This document shows, piece after piece, positions 1-8,845 of a DNA stretch of 13,018 nucleotides (positions are counted from its first letter, which is position 1; each line of letters starts with the position of its first letter). The notes beneath the pieces were generated by a model, which was given only the letters and a program-made list of their open reading frames with translations, searched no databases and was not told the origin of the DNA. The position numbers and the translations under genes are program-made. This DNA comes from Flavobacteriales bacterium UBA5692 (GTDB taxonomy: Bacteria > Bacteroidota > Bacteroidia > Flavobacteriales_D > Sanyastnellaceae), in assembly GCA_002420235.1 (NCBI GenBank), contig DIHQ01000154.1:1-13018 (forward strand), read 5' to 3'.

Positions 1-39
1 CCTGTCCCGTATCCCCACGCGAGTAATCCGAGAGCAACG

Positions 40-3000
40 CTACGGCTGAACAGAAACAGGCTCTTTGAGGAAGTACTTGTACTGCATACGTGTAATCCAC
101 CAGTACATCACTGGAACGATAATCAACGTTAGAAAAGTAGCAAACGTTAGTCCGTAAATGATGGCCCAACTCATCGGCTTCCAGAAAACATTGTTGTCGC
201 CACCGATGTAAATTCGCGGGTCGTAGTCCGTAATTAGCGTTACGAAGTCAATGTTCAGACCGATTGCCAATGGCAACAGCCCGAGAACCGTTGTAATTGC
301 CGTTAGCAAGACGGGGCGCAGTCGAGTGCGACCGCCTATGACAATTGACTCAACTACTTCACTAAAGGGAAGGTGTCCCGCCAAGTTTTTATCCCGGCGC
401 TTTCGCTCTCGAATCAGGTCCGTATAGTCTATTAGAACAATAGAGTTATTCACCACAACACCAGCAAGCGAGATAATGCCAATCATGGTCATGATGATGA
501 CGAAATCCATTTGGAAAATCACCAGCCCCAACAGCACACCAATCAAGCTGAAAAACACGCTGAATCCAATAATAAATGGTGTCGTAATGGAATTGAATTG
601 CGCAACGATGATGAGAACGATCAAGAACAATGCAAGCAGTAGGGCTTTGGATAAAAACGCCAATTCTTTGGCCTGCTCTTCCTGTTGACCGGTAAAAGCA
701 AACCGCACGTCCTCAGGAATTTCAAATCCTTCCAATGCCTCTTCCATTTGTTCGACAATTTCATTGGCATTGGCCCCCTCCAGGACGTTGGAACTCAAGG
801 TTATGATGCGGTCGAGATCTTTTCGTTTTACACTGCTGAATGTCGTACCCCGCTCGGCATTAGCCACGGCGCTAATAGGCACTTCTTTGATTTGGCCATC
901 AGATGCACTTCGGAAAATGACCTTTTGGTTCATCAAGGCGTCGACATTATTACGTGCCGACTCCTCAAAGCGCACGTTAATCGGGTAGTCATCTTCCCCG
1001 TCCTTGTATGAGCTAACCTCACGGCCAAATAGGGCCGTCCTAATCGTGTATCCAATGTTTTGAGTGGATAGTCCGTAACGACGGGCCTTCTCACGGTCGA
1101 TAGTAATTGGTAATTCTGGCTTCCGCTTATCTACGTCGATTTTCAATTCCTCCACCCCAGCAAAATCTAGATTGCGCAAGTACTGACGCATGGCTGTCGC
1201 AGAAGCCAAGACCTCATCGTAGTCCTCCCCGCGGATTTCGATGTTAATCGGAGGTCCTTGTGGCGGTCCGTCAGAATTTTTCGTCACAACAATTTCCGCT
1301 TCTGGATAACTGCTCAATCGCTCGCGCACGGCACGCAACAAGTCACGAGTCGATTGGCCTTCTCGTTCTTGGAACTTAACGAAGTTTACCACGATGCGCG
1401 CTTTGTGGGGGGTATTGCCCAACGACGGCCCCTCCTGAGGGTCACTGGTGCCATTTCCCACTTGACCAATGACGGAATTGGCCATGTACGCCTCTAACTC
1501 ACCGGTTGCGGTATTAATCCGTTTGAAACGGTCCTCGTTCAATACCTCGAGAACCACGCCTTCTATCTCTCGCGTCACGCGGTTTGTTTCTTCAATATCC
1601 GTCCCAATGGGCTTGGTAATGAAGATATTTAAGTACTGTGGTTCATTGCTAGGGAAGAATTCAACCTTTGGTGGAAACACCCCCAACAAGGCGAACGCTA
1701 AAACCATCAATCCGGCCGTCCCAAAAAAGAAAAACCAAGGCCGCTTTTTGGCGAGCGCAAACCGGATGAATCGCTCATATCCCCTTTCAAGCCGTGGCAA
1801 AAACCGATTCTGAAACAACCGAGTGCCCGGGGTAAGGACGTAAGCATTTAATGCCGTGAGTATACCCGCCAGGATCAAGACATTACCAACAGCCGTAGCA
1901 CCAAGCGTCAAGAATAGCAAACCAGCTGCTGCCATTAAAATACTCACTCGGATTGACCGACCCTTGTTAACAGCTTCTTCTCCAACACGCATAAATACAG
2001 ATGTCAATACCGGATTGATGACCAGCGCAACAAACAAGGAAGAACTCAGAACGACGATTAAAGTAATCGGTAAATACTTCATGAACTCACCGATCAAACC
2101 CGGCCAAATGGCCAGCGGCAAAAATGCCGCTAACGTAGTTGCGGTTGAAGCAATAATGGGCCAAGCCACTTCACCTACACCAAGTTTCGCCGCTACGCTA
2201 GCGGGTTTCCCCTCATCCATCAAACGGTAAATATTCTCCACGACAACGATACCATTGTCTACCAGCATGCCTAAAGCCAAAACAAGCGAGAAGAGGACCA
2301 TCACATTGAATGTGATACCGAGCGAGCTAAGCACCATAAACGACATGAACATTGACAGCGGTATCGCAACACCAACGAACAGTGCGTTTCGCAGACCAAG
2401 AAAAAATAACAGCACGCCCACCACAAGCAAAACCCCAAAAATGATGGAATTCTGCAATTCCTCGACCTGCGTCCGCGTCTGATCTGACTGGTCGTTCGTT
2501 ATGCTGACGTTAAGGTTGGACGGGAGATACGATTGATCGGCTTCTGAGATTATGCTGTTGATTCCGTCGGAAGCTGCAATGAGGTTTTCACCTGCGCGCT
2601 TGATGATGTCCAGCGATACCACTGGCTGTAAGTATTCCCTTGCATAGCTCTTCTTTTCCTGCTCTACAAATTGAACCTTTGCGACGTCTCGCAGGTAGAT
2701 CGGCGCATCTGCCTCGCTTTTGACTATGACGCTTTCAATGTCCTCCATCGACTGAAAGTCTCCAACAACCTGCACCGTTCTGCGGTAATTGTCAACCAAC
2801 AAGTCTCCCCCTGAAATGGTGACGTTTTCCTGGGCTATCGCGCTTGAAATATCATTGAAACTGACCTGCATTGCTTCAGCTCGCAGGTGATCGACTACAA
2901 TCTCGACTTCCTTATCCATGACCCCACGAATGTCCACCTTGGAAATCTGGGGGAGCTCTTCAATTTCTTCCTCCAATTGCTCCGCATAATGCTTCAACTC

Positions 3001-3498
3001 ATCCAAACTATAATCACCCGAAAGATTGACGTTCATTACGGGAAGCAATTCCGTGAAATTCAATTCAAAGACATTGGGATCAGCTGGCAGATCATCGGGA
3101 AACTCCGGATCGGCCTTTGCTTTGTCCACGGCATCCTTGACTTTGCGCAAAGCCTCGTCCGGTGTTACATCAAAATCAAACTTGACATCAATGGCGCTAT
3201 AGCCCTGAATGGATGTCGATAAAATTTCATCTACACCCGTAATTGTATTTATCTCCTTTTCCAGAGGGCGAGTAATGAGTTTTTCTATGTTCGTAGGGCT
3301 GTTCCCGGGGTATGGAGTACCGATGTAGATCTCGGGAATCACGACTTCCGGGAAGCTCTCTTTGGGTACCGTGATGTAACTGTAAAGGCCACTTATAACG
3401 ATGATCGCCATCAGAACAAAGACCGTCGTGCGGTTCGTGACACTCCAAGAGCTTAGAACGAATTCCCGGTTGCCCTTTTGTTGTTGGATATCTTCCAT
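40..3498 (-). CDS. RND-family efflux pump, inner-membrane subunit (AcrB/HAE1-like)
   Basis: Proton-driven resistance-nodulation-division transporter, 1152 residues, somewhat longer than typical AcrB-type pumps (about 1030-1050). It would export small hydrophobic or toxic compounds from the inner membrane/periplasm through the adaptor and channel encoded upstream. The layout is classic: first TM at about residues 24-42, periplasmic porter domain to about 340, TM block at about 350-500, an extra hydrophobic segment at about 516-555, TM at about 588-607, second periplasmic domain at about 610-945, and final TM block at about 948-1135. TM4 carries GMLVDNGIVVVEN (residues 410-422), where AcrB has the Asp407-Asp408 pair; here it is Asp414-Asn415. 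TM10 carries GVVVNNSIVLIDY (1013-1025), with Asn1017 where AcrB has Lys940. The start is 5 bp after the adaptor's stop, with a GGAG 8 nt upstream of the ATG, so it is the last visible gene of a four-gene operon. Substrate cannot be inferred. Family call is firm; drug rather than metal specificity is less so. Confidence 0.95.
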   Translation of the reverse strand: MEDIQQQKGNREFVLSSWSVTNRTTVFVLMAIIVISGLYSYITVPKESFPEVVIPEIYIGTPYPGNSPTNIEKLITRPLEKEINTITGVDEILSTSIQGYSAIDVKFDFDVTPDEALRKVKDAVDKAKADPEFPDDLPADPNVFELNFTELLPVMNVNLSGDYSLDELKHYAEQLEEEIEELPQISKVDIRGVMDKEVEIVVDHLRAEAMQVSFNDISSAIAQENVTISGGDLLVDNYRRTVQVVGDFQSMEDIESVIVKSEADAPIYLRDVAKVQFVEQEKKSYAREYLQPVVSLDIIKRAGENLIAASDGINSIISEADQSYLPSNLNVSITNDQSDQTRTQVEELQNSIIFGVLLVVGVLLFFLGLRNALFVGVAIPLSMFMSFMVLSSLGITFNVMVLFSLVLALGMLVDNGIVVVENIYRLMDEGKPASVAAKLGVGEVAWPIIASTATTLAAFLPLAIWPGLIGEFMKYLPITLIVVLSSSLFVALVINPVLTSVFMRVGEEAVNKGRSIRVSILMAAAGLLFLTLGATAVGNVLILAGILTALNAYVLTPGTRLFQNRFLPRLERGYERFIRFALAKKRPWFFFFGTAGLMVLAFALLGVFPPKVEFFPSNEPQYLNIFITKPIGTDIEETNRVTREIEGVVLEVLNEDRFKRINTATGELEAYMANSVIGQVGNGTSDPQEGPSLGNTPHKARIVVNFVKFQEREGQSTRDLLRAVRERLSSYPEAEIVVTKNSDGPPQGPPINIEIRGEDYDEVLASATAMRQYLRNLDFAGVEELKIDVDKRKPELPITIDREKARRYGLSTQNIGYTIRTALFGREVSSYKDGEDDYPINVRFEESARNNVDALMNQKVIFRSASDGQIKEVPISAVANAERGTTFSSVKRKDLDRIITLSSNVLEGANANEIVEQMEEALEGFEIPEDVRFAFTGQQEEQAKELAFLSKALLLALFLIVLIIVAQFNSITTPFIIGFSVFFSLIGVLLGLVIFQMDFVIIMTMIGIISLAGVVVNNSIVLIDYTDLIRERKRRDKNLAGHLPFSEVVESIVIGGRTRLRPVLLTAITTVLGLLPLAIGLNIDFVTLITDYDPRIYIGGDNNVFWKPMSWAIIYGLTFATFLTLIIVPVMYWWITRMQYKYFLKEPVSVQP

Positions 3499-3503
3499 TA
3501 TGC

Positions 3504-4574
3504 CTACTCCTCGATGATGCTAACTGCTTGTCCGGTAACAACGCGTGAAGCTCCTTTGGATATGACGTCTTGGCCAAAGGACAGGCCACCCTCAACCATC
3601 ATAACGTCACCAGAACTCATCCCAATTTCAAGAAGGCGCTTTTCGACCGTACGTTCAGCGCCTTCACCAACGGCCACAAAAACGAAATCGTCTCCATTGA
3701 TGTCTTGTTGAACGAGGGAACTCGGAAGCACCAAGGCGCTGTCTATACTGATGTCTTCGAGCCATACGCTGGCAAACATATTGGGCAAGAAGGAAGTGCC
3801 TTCGGGAAGCGAAAGTGTAATCTCCAGAGTGCGGTTGGCCGGGTTGATAAATTGGCCCACACGACCAACAGATGTTTCGATGGTGTCTACACCTGTCACG
3901 ATGACCATGGCTGGCATTCCTTTTCTGATTCTGCCTGCATAGTGGTCACTCACCATCCCACGCACCTTCATGTCGCTTAGGTTCACAATGCGGAGCAAAG
4001 GAGATCCAGGAGCTGCAAATTCACCTGTCTTGGCGAGGCATCGATCAACTACGCCAGAAAACGGGGCGCGAATGACCGCCATATCCTTCTGCTCGGTTAA
4101 CGTTTCCATAGATCGCTGTAGGGACTCGAATTGAGTTTTTGCCTGTAAGAATTCAATCTCCGAGCCTATTTCTTTGTCCCAGAGCCGCTGTTGACGTTCA
4201 AAGACTAGCTGTGCTAATTCCAGCTGGGTGTTCAATTCTGCCATGGACCGATCTATGATGTCGGTATCGACTTTTACCAGCGGATCTCCCGTCACAACCT
4301 GTGCCCCTTCACGAACATACACGTCCTCAATGCGCCCGCCAAACTCAGAGGTCAGCAGTGCGTTGCGGTCCGTTTCCACATTGCCTTGGACGGAAAACCG
4401 ATGCGTAAAGGGCCGCGGGGTAATTGGCATGATGCCCACTTGAACGGATTTGGATGCTGCCTCTGTCGCGGATTCATCAGCAGAGGCCTCGGGTCCACCG
4501 CAGCCGGTCCACAGTAATGTAGCCACAGCTATTTGAGGCAACGTTCGTAAAGAAATGTTCATAATCGAGTTCAT
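3504..4574 (-). CDS. RND efflux periplasmic adaptor (HlyD/AcrA-like membrane fusion lipoprotein)
   Basis: Periplasmic adaptor joining the RND pump to the outer-membrane channel. With the start chosen here it has 356 residues. It begins with a short basic and hydrophobic leader ending in LLWTGC, giving a likely lipidated Cys25 and anchoring in the inner membrane. Following in order are the first lipoyl half (about 66-105, with VYVREGAQVVTGDPLVKV), a short alpha-hairpin (about 107-165, rich in Gln, Glu and Leu), the second lipoyl half (about 166-200, IRAPFSGVVDRCLAKTGEF), and a beta-barrel plus membrane-proximal part to the end. The frame stays open upstream to an ATG at 4628, but that would overlap the channel gene by 47 bp and push the signal peptide inward. 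The ATG at 4574 lies 7 bp after the channel's stop and puts the leader at the N-terminus; a second ATG four codons later (4562) is also possible. Neither has a strong Shine-Dalgarno. Confidence 0.92.
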   Translation of the reverse strand: MNSIMNISLRTLPQIAVATLLWTGCGGPEASADESATEAASKSVQVGIMPITPRPFTHRFSVQGNVETDRNALLTSEFGGRIEDVYVREGAQVVTGDPLVKVDTDIIDRSMAELNTQLELAQLVFERQQRLWDKEIGSEIEFLQAKTQFESLQRSMETLTEQKDMAVIRAPFSGVVDRCLAKTGEFAAPGSPLLRIVNLSDMKVRGMVSDHYAGRIRKGMPAMVIVTGVDTIETSVGRVGQFINPANRTLEITLSLPEGTSFLPNMFASVWLEDISIDSALVLPSSLVQQDINGDDFVFVAVGEGAERTVEKRLLEIGMSSGDVMMVEGGLSFGQDVISKGASRVVTGQAVSIIEE

Positions 4575-4581
4575 CAATTTT

Positions 4582-6015
4582 TTATTTATCAAAAGCAGAA
4601 AGCGCCGCCTGCAAAGCCACTCGGGCATTCAACCAATCGAGTTCAGCGCCAAGTCGTTTGCCTTTGGCCTCTAAGAGACCATTGCGCGATTCATTCCATT
4701 CGAAAGAAGAAACCACGCCTTCATTGAAACTGGTTTCCGTCTGAGCGTATATGTTCTTCGCGATGCCTTCCGCACGGCGCGCATTGTTCATAACAGCGGT
4801 GGCATTCGAGAACGCGGCTTTGGCATTCGAAAAATCCATTTCCGCCGCTTGCGTGAGCTGAGCCAAACCAATTCGAGCGCGCTCCTCTTCAATTTTCTTC
4901 TTTTCAACGCCTTGGCGTCCGCCAAAACTGGTCCAAAGCGGCATGGAAAAGTTCACACCCCAGAGCTGCACCGGGTACCACTTCTCGTCTGAGTCGAGGA
5001 AGTTAAACGCCTCCCGCTGTGCATTCGCCTGATTGGTATAAAATGCAGCAATTTGCGGCCACCCTTTCGCCCTTTGGTTTTTGACGTTTAAGCCCGCTAA
5101 ATCCAAATAAACCTTTTGCTCTTGGACTGATGGCAGGGCATCCGCCTCGAAGGGACGGCTCGCCCATTCCAGTTCCTCACCGTTTTGGAGCAAATCGCTC
5201 ATGCGGTCGGTAACAATCAGAGTATTAGATAATCCAATGCCCATTTGAAATGCCAATAGGCCCTTGGCTAAACCCACTTGCTGCCTTGCTTTGAGGGCTT
5301 GTGCTTCCAACTCTGTTTTTGCCAATTCAAGGCGATCTACGCTCAAGGCATCAGCAAAACCAGCTTGCTGCAAAGCTTCGACCTCTGCTTTACTGTCAAC
5401 AATCAATGTAACCGCCTCCTCCGCCATGTTCAGTCCGGCTTCCGCTCCCAGCACCAAATGATATGCTTCAGCCACCTGCTGCATAACCTCATCCGCAGTC
5501 CGGTCGACAGCACGATCGCGTGCATCGACAAAAAGCTGAGAGGCTTGAAGAGCGACGAAGTATGAGCCGCTAAAAACCAACTGGCTCGCCTGAACGCCAA
5601 CGTTTGTTGTATGTGCTTGTCCAAACTGAAACTCAGAAATGGCATTGGAGTCTATGGGGGGTGCGTCCAAAGGAACCCCGGTCTCCTGTGCAACTCCGCC
5701 AAGGAATGAAGTCAAGTAATCCGGGAATCCAAAAACGTCTCCACCAGCAACTTGTGTTGGGATATCAATGTATTGGCTGTAGTCGGCTACCAGATTAATC
5801 TGAGGCAAGCCCCGTGCGAGGGTCTCTTTCACATCCCGCTCCGCCTTGGAGCGGTCCAGAGCAGCATACTGCATGGCAAAAGCATTTTCCAAGGCAATCA
5901 GCTGAGCTTCTTCCAACGACACCGAGTAAGGGGTTTGAGCCGCAGCGTGTGTAAGGGTGAGCAGGGCAAAAAAGACAACTGCCCAACCCGGAAGTTTGAA
6001 TACAAAGGTGCTCAT
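4582..6015 (-). CDS. TolC-like outer-membrane efflux channel (OEP family)
   Basis: Outer-membrane factor of the tripartite pump, 477 residues, normal for the family. A signal peptide is evident: Lys at residue 7, a hydrophobic run at about 10-22, and a likely cleavage after Ala26 (HAAA before Gln27). The mature part has two OEP-like halves. The first (about 31-250) starts with SLEEAQLIALENAFAMQYA and carries long Ala/Gln/Glu-rich helices; the second (about 275-477) repeats the pattern and ends in a helix containing LGAELDWLNARVALQAAL. The KETLARGLPQINLVADY segment near residue 70 is the usual strand entry of these proteins. The ATG overlaps the regulator's stop codon in the sequence ATGA, which suggests translational coupling, and the stop lies 7 bp before the adaptor. 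The channel gene precedes the adaptor and pump genes here. Confidence 0.93.
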   Translation of the reverse strand: MSTFVFKLPGWAVVFFALLTLTHAAAQTPYSVSLEEAQLIALENAFAMQYAALDRSKAERDVKETLARGLPQINLVADYSQYIDIPTQVAGGDVFGFPDYLTSFLGGVAQETGVPLDAPPIDSNAISEFQFGQAHTTNVGVQASQLVFSGSYFVALQASQLFVDARDRAVDRTADEVMQQVAEAYHLVLGAEAGLNMAEEAVTLIVDSKAEVEALQQAGFADALSVDRLELAKTELEAQALKARQQVGLAKGLLAFQMGIGLSNTLIVTDRMSDLLQNGEELEWASRPFEADALPSVQEQKVYLDLAGLNVKNQRAKGWPQIAAFYTNQANAQREAFNFLDSDEKWYPVQLWGVNFSMPLWTSFGGRQGVEKKKIEEERARIGLAQLTQAAEMDFSNAKAAFSNATAVMNNARRAEGIAKNIYAQTETSFNEGVVSSFEWNESRNGLLEAKGKRLGAELDWLNARVALQAALSAFDK

Positions 6016-6662
6016 ATAAAGAGGTTTTCTTCGTTGATTTTTTCTTCGAGAAATGCGATTCCTGCAGTGGTAGCTATGGCGCGGATGTGGTACAACGCAG
6101 ACTCGAGGTACAGCTGTGAAAGCGGGGTAGAATTGGAAGCGTCTTCCGCTATGGCCCGCACTTCGTGACTCAAGCTGATGAAAAAACGCGACACCACGTC
6201 AGGGTTAACTTCTGAACGGTACAAGCCTTCCAATTGCCCGCGTCGGATATTATCTACCATGGTGCCCCGAAGTATTTCATCGCGCCGTTCATTCACAAAA
6301 CGGAACGCCTGAGGGTGGTACTTGCTCAGGTCAAACAATACACTGGGGTGCATATCAGATGTAATCTGGTGGATGAACCGAATCAACTTCAATTCCGCGT
6401 CAATTGTGTTTTCACTGCTTGACTTAGCCTCTTCGATGACACGTTCCATTTGTGCGCAATGCCAAGACATGCACTGGAAAATCAAATCGCGCTTGTCACG
6501 AACAAACTTGTAAAGAGTCTTTTTAGAAATACCCAATTCGCTGGAAACATCGGCCATATTCACAGCCCTAATACCGAGGCGCAGAAACACAGAAGTCGCT
6601 CGCCGAATGAGGGAATCATTCGCTTCAATAGTGGTTATCAAATCTGCTTTGGTTTGTCCCAT
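6012..6662 (-). CDS. TetR/AcrR-family transcriptional regulator, likely repressor of the efflux operon
   Basis: A 216-residue one-component regulator. The N-terminal DNA-binding domain (about residues 10-60) shows the TetR-type helix-turn-helix, with MADVSSELGISKKTLYKFV at about 36-54 matching the usual 'iA...GvskgtlY.yF..Ke.L' pattern. The remaining ~150 residues are a helical ligand-binding and dimerisation domain without obvious homology by eye. An upstream in-frame ATG at 6710 would add 16 residues (MFSFPLGIC...), but a TAnnTTTG box at 6672-6679 lies between the two ATGs. I therefore prefer the ATG at 6662, which gives the usual short tail before the HTH. The gene is first in the operon and its stop overlaps the channel's start by 4 bp, so it is probably co-transcribed with the pump it controls. 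The inducer is unknown. Repression is inferred from family habit and layout. Confidence 0.9.
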   Translation of the reverse strand: MGQTKADLITTIEANDSLIRRATSVFLRLGIRAVNMADVSSELGISKKTLYKFVRDKRDLIFQCMSWHCAQMERVIEEAKSSSENTIDAELKLIRFIHQITSDMHPSVLFDLSKYHPQAFRFVNERRDEILRGTMVDNIRRGQLEGLYRSEVNPDVVSRFFISLSHEVRAIAEDASNSTPLSQLYLESALYHIRAIATTAGIAFLEEKINEENLFI

Positions 6663-6675
6663 TTGCGTGCGCAAA
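6662..6675. promoter_or_regulatory. Candidate TetR-type operator (inverted repeat)
   Basis: Plus strand reads TTTGCGTGCGCAAA: two perfect 6-bp arms (TTTGCG / CGCAAA) around a 2-bp centre. It overlaps the end of the likely -7 promoter box and abuts the regulator's start codon. This is where an autorepressing TetR protein would block RNA polymerase. The dyad is seen directly; the binding is inferred. Confidence 0.45.
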
Positions 6676-6679
6676 AATA
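6672..6679 (-). promoter_or_regulatory. Bacteroidota-type -7 promoter box of the efflux operon
   Basis: Minus strand reads TATTTTTG, an exact match to the TAnnTTTG -7 consensus of Bacteroidota primary sigma factor promoters. It ends 9 nt before the regulator's ATG at 6662, implying a very short 5' leader. No clear TTG -33 element is visible 17-23 bp upstream, so the call rests on the -7 box and its position. Confidence 0.45.
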
Positions 6680-6805
6680 GGTTGCAAATTCCCAAAGGAA
6701 ACGAAAACAAAGTTAAATCGTTTCCGCTTTGGGGGTTCCACTTTAGTCCAGCCTACTCAAGTGCAGAAGGCCGCGCTTACAAAACTGAATACCGGTTCAA
6801 GAGCA

Positions 6806-8845
6806 TCAAGTAAGCCCCAATGCCTTTCGAACAACATTGTCATCGGCATGCGCAGGCATCGTCACCTGTAGGCTCGGCTCCTGCTCCATGGCACGCCGAA
6901 TGGCCCATTCAGCGCCTTCATTGCGGGCCCAGCTGCGCCGCGCAATACCATTGTTAACATCCCAATGCAGCATGGAGGTGAGGCGGCGCTCCGAATCCGC
7001 GCTCCCGTCGATGAGCATACCGAAGCCCCCGTTCATCACTTCGCCCCAACCGACACCACCGCCGTTATGCAACGAAATCCATGTGGCGCCGCGGAAGGCA
7101 TCACCGGCAAAATTCTGTACAGCCATATCCGCCGTGAAAGCTGAGCCATCATAAATATTTGAAGTCTCCCGGAACGGCGAATCCGTTCCGCTGACGTCGT
7201 GGTGATCTCGGCCAAGCACAATGGGAGCAGCTAAGCGCCCATCGGCAATCGCATCATTGAATGCTTTGGCAATTTCCATCCGACCTTGAGCGTCAGCATA
7301 TAGGATGCGGGCCTGGGAACCGACTACTAAGCGATTGGCTTTGGCGCCTTTAATCCAGCGAATGTTGTCATCCATCTGCTGCTTGATGTCATCAGGCGCC
7401 TCTGTCATCAGGCGCTCCAACACATCGCAAGCGATGGTGTCCGTCAGCTCCAAATCCTCTGGCTTTCCACTTGTGCACACCCAACGAAACGGCCCAAAAC
7501 CGTAATCAAAACACATTGGTCCCATAATGTCCTGCACGTAGCTGGGGTATTTAAAACCGTCACCGTCTTCGTTCATAACATCAGCGCCGGACCGTGAAGC
7601 TTCCAGCAAAAAAGCGTTGCCGTAGTCAAAGAAGTACGTGCCCCGGGCCGTGTGCTTATTTACTGCCTCCGCGTGGCGCCTTAAGGAAGCTTTAACGTGT
7701 TTAGCAAAACCCTCCGGGTCGCTGGCCATCATATCATTGGCTTCCTCGAAGCCGAGCCCTGCCGGGTAATAACCGCCGGCCCAAGGGTTGTGGAGTGAAG
7801 TCTGATCGGAACCGAGGTCGACGAAGAGGCCTGCCTCGTCGAAGGCTTCCCATACATCCACGACGTTGCCAAGGTAAGCGTATGAAACGGCTGACTTCGC
7901 TTCCACCGAGCCTTTCACCCGAGCTGTGAGCTCCTGAACATCTTCCACCACGTGGTCCACCCAGCCCTGCTCATGGCGTTTGAAGGCCGCTGCGGGATTG
8001 ACTTCTGCGGTGACGCTGACAACACCCGCAATGTTGCCCGCTTTGGGTTGGGCGCCACTCATACCTCCTAGTCCGGCAGTCACAAAGAGTTTTCCCGCCG
8101 GCCCTGAACCGTCTTTGTCCTTCATACGCACGGCGTTTAACACCGTTATGGTCGTGCCGTGGACGATGCCTTGAGGACCGATGTACATGTAAGATCCGGC
8201 GGTCATTTGGCCATACTGCGACACGCCTAAGGCATTCATGCGTTCCCAATCGTTCGGTTTCGAGTAATTCGGAATAACCATGCCGTTAGTCACCACCACG
8301 CGCGGCGCATCGGCGTGCGATGGAAAGAGACCCATTGGATGACCACTATACATGACAAGTGTCTGTTCCTCGGTCATCTGACTCAAGTACTGCATGGTAA
8401 GACGGTACTGAGCCCAGTTTTGGAACACCCCGCCGTTACCGCCGTAGGTGATGAGTTCTTCCGGGTGCTGCGCCACAGCGGGGTCCAAATTGTTCTGGAT
8501 CATCAGCATTATGGAAGCAGCTTGTGTCGACTGAGCCGGATACGCCTCAATGGGCCGAGCGTGTATGGCGTACGACGGGCGCAAACGGTACATGTAAATG
8601 CGGCCGTAGCGCTTGAGTTCCTCCGCAAATTCCGGAGCCAATTCCGCATGCTGCTCGGAAGGGAAATAACGCAAGGCGTTATGCATGGCAAGCTCCTTTT
8701 CTTTCGGCGTCAGAATGTCCTTTCGAATAGGCGCGTGGCTGAGTTCGCGAGACCGCGGGTGAATCGCCGGCAATTCAGCGGGAATTCCCGCTGTGATTTC
8801 TGCTTGGAACAACTGCAATTCGTTGGCGCTTGTTGCTGAGGTCAT
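6806..8845 (-). CDS. hutU: Urocanate hydratase (urocanase), long form
   Basis: Cytosolic enzyme of histidine degradation, converting urocanate to 4-imidazolone-5-propanoate with tightly bound NAD+. It has 679 residues, against about 555 for the Pseudomonas-type enzyme; the length fits the long form found in Bacteroidota and, as I recall, animals. Visible motifs are ITYGGNGGVFQNWAQYRL (132-149), TAGLGGMSGAQ (256-266) in the NAD-binding region, DIMGPMCFDYGFGPFRWV (439-456), GRDHHDVSGTDSPFRET (545-561) and LHNGGGVGWGEVMNGGFGM (592-610). In the short form the catalytic-region signature is PARICW, containing Cys410 (Pseudomonas numbering). Here the equivalent stretch is QARILY (511-516), with Leu515 at the Cys position. 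The start ATG overlaps the stop of a small upstream gene (ATGA). No other histidine-degradation gene is in the window. Product identification is firm; the missing cysteine is probably a subfamily property. Confidence 0.96.
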   Translation of the reverse strand: MTSATSANELQLFQAEITAGIPAELPAIHPRSRELSHAPIRKDILTPKEKELAMHNALRYFPSEQHAELAPEFAEELKRYGRIYMYRLRPSYAIHARPIEAYPAQSTQAASIMLMIQNNLDPAVAQHPEELITYGGNGGVFQNWAQYRLTMQYLSQMTEEQTLVMYSGHPMGLFPSHADAPRVVVTNGMVIPNYSKPNDWERMNALGVSQYGQMTAGSYMYIGPQGIVHGTTITVLNAVRMKDKDGSGPAGKLFVTAGLGGMSGAQPKAGNIAGVVSVTAEVNPAAAFKRHEQGWVDHVVEDVQELTARVKGSVEAKSAVSYAYLGNVVDVWEAFDEAGLFVDLGSDQTSLHNPWAGGYYPAGLGFEEANDMMASDPEGFAKHVKASLRRHAEAVNKHTARGTYFFDYGNAFLLEASRSGADVMNEDGDGFKYPSYVQDIMGPMCFDYGFGPFRWVCTSGKPEDLELTDTIACDVLERLMTEAPDDIKQQMDDNIRWIKGAKANRLVVGSQARILYADAQGRMEIAKAFNDAIADGRLAAPIVLGRDHHDVSGTDSPFRETSNIYDGSAFTADMAVQNFAGDAFRGATWISLHNGGGVGWGEVMNGGFGMLIDGSADSERRLTSMLHWDVNNGIARRSWARNEGAEWAIRRAMEQEPSLQVTMPAHADDNVVRKALGLT

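Noticed and set aside
1..39. Possible downstream gene or terminator after the RND pump
   Set aside because: The 39 bases contain no hairpin with a T tract and no recognisable coding or tRNA sequence.
3227..3595. 122-codon minus-strand frame bridging adaptor and pump
   Set aside because: It is an out-of-frame shadow covering the adaptor's end and the pump's start, both well supported.
4575..4628. Upstream start for the adaptor protein
   Set aside because: It would overlap the channel gene by 47 bp and place an Arg-rich stretch before the lipoprotein leader.
6663..6805. Search for a terminator or small gene between hutU and the TetR gene
   Set aside because: Only a weak 5-bp CACTT/AAGTG pair with a long loop was seen and no open frame with family features; not enough to annotate beyond the promoter box.
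8315..8839. 174-codon open frame on the plus strand
   Set aside because: It lies wholly antisense to hutU, whose protein is conserved throughout; the translated frame resembles no family I know.
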